NCBI RefSeq assembly: GCF_049274025.1
Contig: NZ_JBASRV010000014.1
DNA from: Miniphocaeibacter sp012841535
GTDB lineage: Bacteria; Bacillota; Clostridia; Tissierellales; Peptoniphilaceae
Strand: one strand, 5' to 3'
Length of the DNA: 10,060 bases
Under the pieces are notes generated by a model. The model had not been told where the DNA came from and made no database searches. It saw only the letters and a program-made list of their open reading frames with translations. Positions 5,641 to 10,060 of the stretch are shown here, piece after piece. Position 1 is the stretch's first letter. Every line of letters starts with the position of its first letter. Both the position numbers and the translations under genes were made by a program.

Positions 5641-7389
5641 ATGTTTAAGATTTTTAATAAACTATCTTGGTTTATAAAATATTATAAAAAATATTATATT
5701 TTAGTTTTAATTACTATGATAGTTTCAAATATTTTAATTATAATTCCACCAAGACTTTTGGGAATTATTTTAGATGATATTAGTAATGAAACTTTAACTT
5801 TGGAAAGATTATATATTTTAATTGCTATTTTAGTTATTGTAGTCTTGGTCCATTATGGTTCAAACTATATTTGGTCTTATTATATTTTTAAAGCATCTGA
5901 CGAAATTGAAAGAGTAACTAGATTTAGACTTATGAAAAAATATTTAAGACAGAGTCCAAAATTTTTTGAAAAAAATACTACTGGCTCTTTAATGGGAAAG
6001 GCAACTAATGATGTAAGTATGATTTCTGAATTTGCCGGTTATGGAATGATGGCATTTTCAGATGCTACACTTTATCCTTTGGCAATTTTAATTGTAATGG
6101 CTGTATCAGTTAGTTTTAAATTAACAATAGTTTCAATTTTACCACTGCCTTTGTTATTTTATGCAACTAAGAAAATAGAAACAATTCTATATGCAAGGTT
6201 CGAGCAAGTACAAAGAAGCTTTGACAAATTAAATGATATAGTTCTTGAAAATATTTCCGGTGTTAGAGTTGTAAGAAGCTACACTCTAGAGAAAAGTCAA
6301 ACTAGGGAATTTGAAAAAGAGTGTTTAGATTATTATGAAAAAAACATGAACCTTGTAAGAGTTTCAAGTATTTATGGATTTATTAGTAGGGTTATTCCGG
6401 GACTTAGTATGGTAATAACAATTCTTTATGGAACTTATTTAATTGGTGTTAACGACCTTACAATTGGAAACCTTGTAACAGCTACTCTTTATATTAATAT
6501 GTTAGTCTGGCCAATGTTTGCCTTAGGTGATTTTGCCACTATAGCAGAACAAGCAAGTGCTTCTATGGATAGAATTAACGAGGTTTTAAATTATAAAGAG
6601 GATTTAGTCGACAATGAAAATGCATTTATATACGAGGGAAAGGGAAATATAGAATTTAAAAATTTGGATTTTTATTATCCTACATCAAAATACAAGGTTT
6701 TAGATAATATTAACTTTGTTTTAAAAAATGGACAGACCTTAGGGGTTGTTGGAAAAACCGGCTCAGGAAAAACGACTTTAGTAAAGCAACTTTTGAAAAT
6801 GTACAATCTTGAAAACAAAAGTTTGAAAGTTGGAAAAAATTATATAGAAGATTTAAATACTAAAAGTATTAGGGGGAAAATCGGTTATGTACCTCAAAGA
6901 CATATTGTTTTCTCAAAGACTATAGAGGACAATATTAAGTTTTCCGACAGTTGTAAAACTCATGAAGATGTTGAAAAAGTTGTTGAGTTAGCAGATTTTA
7001 AAAAGGATTTAGCACAGCTTCCGGAAGGTCTTAACACTATGGCGGGAGAAAGGGGAGTTTCTTTATCTGGAGGACAGAAGCAAAGAATATCTATTGCAAG
7101 AGCCTTAATTAAAGAACCGGAAATACTCATTTTAGATGACAGTTTGTCAGCAGTTGATGCAAATACAGAACAAAAGATTTTGAAAAATCTAAAGGAATAT
7201 AGGAAGAACAAAACAAATATTATAACTGCCCATAGACTTTCAGCAGTTCAACATGCAGATTTAATTATCGTTTTAGATAAGGGAAAAATAGTAGAAGAAG
7301 GAACTCATGAAGAGTTATTTATGAAAGATGGTTGGTATAGGGAACAGTTTATACACCAACAGTTAAAAGGTGAAGAAAATGGAGAGTAA
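5641..7389 (+). CDS. Heterodimeric ABC exporter half-transporter with degenerate ATPase site (BmrC-like)
   Basis: Fused membrane plus ATPase half-transporter of 582 residues, expected in the cytoplasmic membrane as partner of the next gene product. The N-terminal half has hydrophobic stretches suggesting six helices (about 19-41, 57-81, two across 134-176, two across 243-299). The ATPase domain shows Walker A GKTGSGKTT (371-379), Q-loop Gln419, signature LSGGQ (475-479), Walker B Asp499, and switch His531. The residue after Asp499 is Asp500 in place of the catalytic Glu, the mark of the degenerate-site subunit of exporters such as BmrC, LmrC and TM287. Known relatives export drugs, but the substrate cannot be read from sequence. 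The ATG follows AAGAGGTGA by a normal distance. Expression is probably gated by the terminator just upstream. The 3' end overlaps the next gene by 11 bases. Confidence 0.93.
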   Translation: MFKIFNKLSWFIKYYKKYYILVLITMIVSNILIIIPPRLLGIILDDISNETLTLERLYILIAILVIVVLVHYGSNYIWSYYIFKASDEIERVTRFRLMKKYLRQSPKFFEKNTTGSLMGKATNDVSMISEFAGYGMMAFSDATLYPLAILIVMAVSVSFKLTIVSILPLPLLFYATKKIETILYARFEQVQRSFDKLNDIVLENISGVRVVRSYTLEKSQTREFEKECLDYYEKNMNLVRVSSIYGFISRVIPGLSMVITILYGTYLIGVNDLTIGNLVTATLYINMLVWPMFALGDFATIAEQASASMDRINEVLNYKEDLVDNENAFIYEGKGNIEFKNLDFYYPTSKYKVLDNINFVLKNGQTLGVVGKTGSGKTTLVKQLLKMYNLENKSLKVGKNYIEDLNTKSIRGKIGYVPQRHIVFSKTIEDNIKFSDSCKTHEDVEKVVELADFKKDLAQLPEGLNTMAGERGVSLSGGQKQRISIARALIKEPEILILDDSLSAVDANTEQKILKNLKEYRKNKTNIITAHRLSAVQHADLIIVLDKGKIVEEGTHEELFMKDGWYREQFIHQQLKGEENGE

Positions 7390-9166
7390 TTTAAAAATCA
7401 ATAAAATAAAATCAAAGGAAAAACGTAAATTTGTCATAGGTAAATTATCGAATTATACTTTTTTACAAATTAAAAACCTTTCTATAGGTATGCTTTTTAC
7501 CTTATTTACTCTTTTAGCAGATTTAGGTGGTCCACTTATTATTTCCAGAATATTAAACAGGGAAATAGCTCAGGGAATAGGTGCAAAATCCTTAAGGGTT
7601 TTTTCTTTTCTTGTTGCGTTTTATTTTTTATTGTTAATAATAGGGGGAATTACAAAATATTTTAGCAGGTATTTTCTAGAGAAGGCCGCAAATAAAATTG
7701 CTCTTTTTATGCAAAGAGATGTATATAAACATGTGCAAAAATTACCAATTTCGTATTTTGATGAATTACCTGCCGGAAAGGTAGTTTCAAGAATTACAAA
7801 TGATACAAAGGCTGTGAAAGTATTATTTCAAATTGTACTAAGTGATTTAATAACCTGTGGTATATACATTTTAGTTTTATACATTGCATTATTTTCCCTT
7901 GATTTTAAATTTACATTAGCAACCTTAATAATACTACCAATTTTATATTTATTATTTAAGGATTTTATTAATAAGGCATCATCTATTAATAAGAAAGGTA
8001 GAAGGCTTTTAAGCGATTTAAATGCAAATTTAAATGAGAACATACAGGGGATGGAAATAATTCAGTCCTTTAATCAAGAAGAAAAAATACTTGATGAATT
8101 TACTCTAGTAAATAATAAGATTTATAAAAATATGTTAAATTTAACAAAGCTTTATGCCTACAATTCATTTAACGCAACTCAAACATTGCAATATTTAACC
8201 TTAGGTGGAGTTTTATTTTATTTTGGTTATGGTTCTATAACGGGAGCATTTGCAGTAAATATTGGAATAATATATTTATTTGTAGATTATTTTACAAAAA
8301 TATTTGCAAATTTAAATAATGCTATACAAAGAATAGGAAATTTAGAAACATCTTATGGGGCAGCAGATCATATATTTGAATTATTACAAATTGAAACAAT
8401 TCCTGAAAGGGAAGAAAAAATAGAAAATATTAATGGAAATATAGAATTTAATGATGTTTCCTTTTACTATAAAGACGAAGAATATGTATTAAAAGATATT
8501 AGTCTTAAAGTAAGACCTGGAGAAACTGTAGCCTTTGTTGGACATACTGGCTCAGGTAAAAGTACTATGATGAACTTACTTTTAAATTTCTACAATGTTC
8601 AAAAAGGGGAAATTATAGTAGATGGTGTAGATATTTCCCAACTTAACCAAGAGGATTTAAGAAGAAATATTGCAATAGTATTACAGGACCCATTTCTATT
8701 TACCGGTACAATACTTAGTAATATAACTTTAAATGATGATAGAATTACAGAAGAAGATGCCTTAAATGCCTTAATGAAAGTTGGAGGAAAAATAATATTA
8801 GATAGACACCCAAAGGGAATTTATACAGAAGTTAAGGAAGATGGGGATGCTTTTTCAGCAGGGGAAAGACAGCTTATTTCCTTTGCTAGGGCCTTGGCAA
8901 AAAATCCTTCAATACTTGTTTTAGATGAAGCAACTGCAAATATTGACAGTGAAACAGAAACTATTATTCAGAAGGGAATAGAGGAATTGAAAAAGGGAAG
9001 AACTACATTTTTAATTGCCCATAGACTTTCAACAATAAAAAATGCAGATAAGATAATCGTATTGGATAAAGGTAGAATAATAGAGCAAGGTTCCCATGAC
9101 GAACTAATTAGTTTAAATGGTGTTTATAAGAAAATGTATGAATTACAATCTGCAAAAGAGAAATAA
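7379..9166 (+). CDS. Heterodimeric ABC exporter half-transporter with catalytic glutamate (BmrD-like)
   Basis: Second half of the exporter, 595 residues from ATG 7379. That start is preferred over the in-frame GTG at 7370 because AAAGG (7366-7370) lies eight bases before the ATG but overlaps the GTG. The N-terminal half is a hydrophobic six-helix exporter domain; the cytoplasmic ATPase domain has Walker A GHTGSGKST (388-396), Q-loop Gln436, Walker B Asp516 with true catalytic Glu517 (LDEAT), and switch His548. Its signature is FSAGE (492-496) rather than LSGGQ. In heterodimeric exporters this altered signature faces the partner's degenerate site, while this subunit's Walker motifs pair with the partner's intact LSGGQ, so the pair should have one active and one weak ATP site. 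The 11-base overlap with the previous gene implies coupled translation. BmrD/LmrD-like by architecture; substrate unknown. Confidence 0.93.
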   Translation: MESNLKINKIKSKEKRKFVIGKLSNYTFLQIKNLSIGMLFTLFTLLADLGGPLIISRILNREIAQGIGAKSLRVFSFLVAFYFLLLIIGGITKYFSRYFLEKAANKIALFMQRDVYKHVQKLPISYFDELPAGKVVSRITNDTKAVKVLFQIVLSDLITCGIYILVLYIALFSLDFKFTLATLIILPILYLLFKDFINKASSINKKGRRLLSDLNANLNENIQGMEIIQSFNQEEKILDEFTLVNNKIYKNMLNLTKLYAYNSFNATQTLQYLTLGGVLFYFGYGSITGAFAVNIGIIYLFVDYFTKIFANLNNAIQRIGNLETSYGAADHIFELLQIETIPEREEKIENINGNIEFNDVSFYYKDEEYVLKDISLKVRPGETVAFVGHTGSGKSTMMNLLLNFYNVQKGEIIVDGVDISQLNQEDLRRNIAIVLQDPFLFTGTILSNITLNDDRITEEDALNALMKVGGKIILDRHPKGIYTEVKEDGDAFSAGERQLISFARALAKNPSILVLDEATANIDSETETIIQKGIEELKKGRTTFLIAHRLSTIKNADKIIVLDKGRIIEQGSHDELISLNGVYKKMYELQSAKEK

Positions 9167-9218
9167 AAAATCAGCTAAAAGGTGCTTTACCATAGGGATT
9201 TATAACTCTAAAAAAATT

Positions 9219-9248
9219 GGCATAGTCGGTTTAGATATCGGCTATGCC
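9219..9248. terminator. Intrinsic terminator between convergent ABC and recombinase genes
   Basis: GGCATAGTCG (9219-9228) pairs with CGGCTATGCC (9239-9248), ten pairs with one wobble, around a ten-base loop. On the minus strand the stem is followed by AA and seven T (complement of 9210-9216), a strong terminator for the recombinase, whose TAG stop (9242-9244) lies in the stem. On the plus strand the following GTTTTGC gives a weaker exit signal for the ABC operon, which has no other clear terminator after its stop at 9166. Confidence 0.8.
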
Positions 9249-10060
9249 GTTTTGCTTTCTGTATTAGGAAGTTCTATAGCACCGATGCAGTTATAGTATA
9301 TCCTTATTTTCTGCTGTCTTTTGCCATTTATTTTCTCAGCTTTAAAGACGATTATCTTGTCCACAAATTCCCTAATAATTTCAGCATCTAGCTTTTTAAT
9401 CTCGGTGTACTTTTTCACTAGCTTTAGAAAATTGTCTGTATTCAAAGCTTGGTCTTTGACAATCTTTAATTTTTCACTAAGAAATTCTACTTTCTCTTTT
9501 AGTTCTTCTTGCTCTTTTTCATAGTCAGAAGACATCTTAATAAACCTATCTTCTGTTAGCTTGCCAAAGACATGGTCTTCATAGAGCTTGCCAATAATAG
9601 TATCAAGGGCAGATATTCTGTTTACAGCTTCATCTAGCTCCTTTTGATTTTGCCTTTGCTCCTTAAGCAAATTCTGCTCAGTTTTATGCATAACTAATTT
9701 TACAAATTCTGCTTCATGATTTTTAGCAAAGGCCACTATTTTTTGCAAGTCCTCCAGAAGCAGTTCTTCCACAATTATGTTTCTTATCTGATGAGAAGAA
9801 CAACCACCCTTAACCTTACGATAGGTAGAGCAGACCAAATGCTCTCTTTCTTTAGGTATGGTTTTGCCTCTTACTTGATAGAGTTTCTTACCACAATCAG
9901 CACAAAACATCATTCCAGATAAGATACCCATCTCACCAAGCCTTGAAGGTCTGCGTTTGCCTTCTCTAATCTTTTGAACTATCTTCCATGTGCTTTCATC
10001 TATAATAGCTTCATGAGTATTTTTAAAGATTAGCCAATCCTCTGGGTCATTGTCAATTGT
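9242..10060 (-). CDS. Large serine recombinase, C-terminal part (start beyond the right edge)
   Basis: The frame is open to the window edge, so 272 residues are seen and the N-terminal catalytic domain lies outside. The visible part starts within the Recombinase domain (EDWLIFKNTHEAIIDESTW, residues 8-25, then a KIREGKRRPSR linker). A zinc ribbon follows with Cys53, Cys56 (FCADC), Cys77 (VCSTYRK) and Cys87 (GGCSSH). A long coiled coil occupies about 110-205, and the DUF4368-like tail contains EFVDKIIVFKAEKINGKRQQKIRIYYN. This layout matches site-specific recombinases of Tn4451/Tn5397/Tn1549-type elements, which excise and integrate DNA at att sites. An internal Met (codon 44, position 9931) is not the start, since family sequence continues upstream of it. 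Sampled lines show about 30-40% GC against 18-30% in much of the ABC genes, which fits horizontal transfer. Which element it belongs to cannot be seen. Confidence 0.9.
   Translation of the reverse strand, partial: TIDNDPEDWLIFKNTHEAIIDESTWKIVQKIREGKRRPSRLGEMGILSGMMFCADCGKKLYQVRGKTIPKEREHLVCSTYRKVKGGCSSHQIRNIIVEELLLEDLQKIVAFAKNHEAEFVKLVMHKTEQNLLKEQRQNQKELDEAVNRISALDTIIGKLYEDHVFGKLTEDRFIKMSSDYEKEQEELKEKVEFLSEKLKIVKDQALNTDNFLKLVKKYTEIKKLDAEIIREFVDKIIVFKAEKINGKRQQKIRIYYNCIGAIELPNTESKTA

Noticed and set aside
6960..7211. 83-codon ORF on the minus strand inside the first ABC gene
   Set aside because: It lies opposite the conserved ATPase domain coding sequence and has no independent features.
7370..7378. 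GTG start for the second ABC gene
   Set aside because: The GTG overlaps the likely ribosome binding site AAAGG, while the ATG at 7379 is correctly spaced from it.
7828..8043. 71-codon ORF on the minus strand inside the second ABC gene
   Set aside because: Shadow of the membrane domain coding strand; no ribosome binding site or family signal.
9167..9200. Hairpin directly after the second ABC stop (TAAAAG/CTTTA region)
   Set aside because: The stem is only four or five A-T rich pairs with no T-run; the 9219-9248 hairpin is a much better terminator.
9321..9922. Two plus-strand ORFs (9321-9524 and 9716-9922) opposite the recombinase
   Set aside because: Both are antisense to the recombinase coiled coil and zinc ribbon, with biased shadow composition.
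1..10060. CRISPR arrays, tRNA or rRNA genes, toxin-antitoxin or defence genes
   Set aside because: I looked for repeated spacers, cloverleaf-type segments and further small gene pairs and saw none that I could support.

Overview
This window is AT-rich (roughly 28-30% GC by eye in most genes), with strong AGGAGG-type ribosome binding sites, tightly packed genes and Gram-positive style intrinsic terminators. The suf operon lacks sufA and sufE and uses sufU, and SufD is short. Together this suggests a low-GC anaerobic Firmicute, perhaps of the Tissierellia/Peptoniphilaceae type. That placement is an inference; no rRNA or other taxonomic marker is present.

Bases 1-4897 hold a complete SUF iron-sulfur cluster assembly operon, sufC-sufB-sufD-sufS-sufU. 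Its genes overlap or sit 8-9 bases apart, and its promoter lies left of the window. SufS takes sulfur from cysteine, SufU relays the persulfide, and the SufBC2D scaffold ATPase builds the cluster. Key catalytic and ligand residues are present in every subunit.

Bases 4926-5130 are the left end of an IS3-family (IS150-like) insertion sequence with only the first 47 codons of orfA, so a dead remnant. Bases 5131-5350 are AT-rich and non-coding, with a likely terminator hairpin, a large imperfect palindrome and a short direct repeat.

Bases 5351-9166 form a regulated transporter unit: a promoter, a 35-codon leader ORF with a good ribosome binding site, a chain of mutually exclusive RNA pairings, an intrinsic terminator, and two overlapping genes for the halves of a heterodimeric ABC exporter. 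The layout resembles the bmrB-bmrCD arrangement of Bacillus subtilis, where translation of a leader peptide controls read-through into a multidrug exporter. The leader peptide carries an Arg-Thr-Arg motif of the kind known to stall macrolide-bound ribosomes. I consider this attenuator the most interesting part of the window.

Bases 9167-10060 hold a hairpin between convergent genes and, on the minus strand, the C-terminal 272 residues of a large serine recombinase whose start lies beyond the right edge. It is visibly richer in GC than its neighbours and probably marks the end of an integrated mobile element lying to the right.
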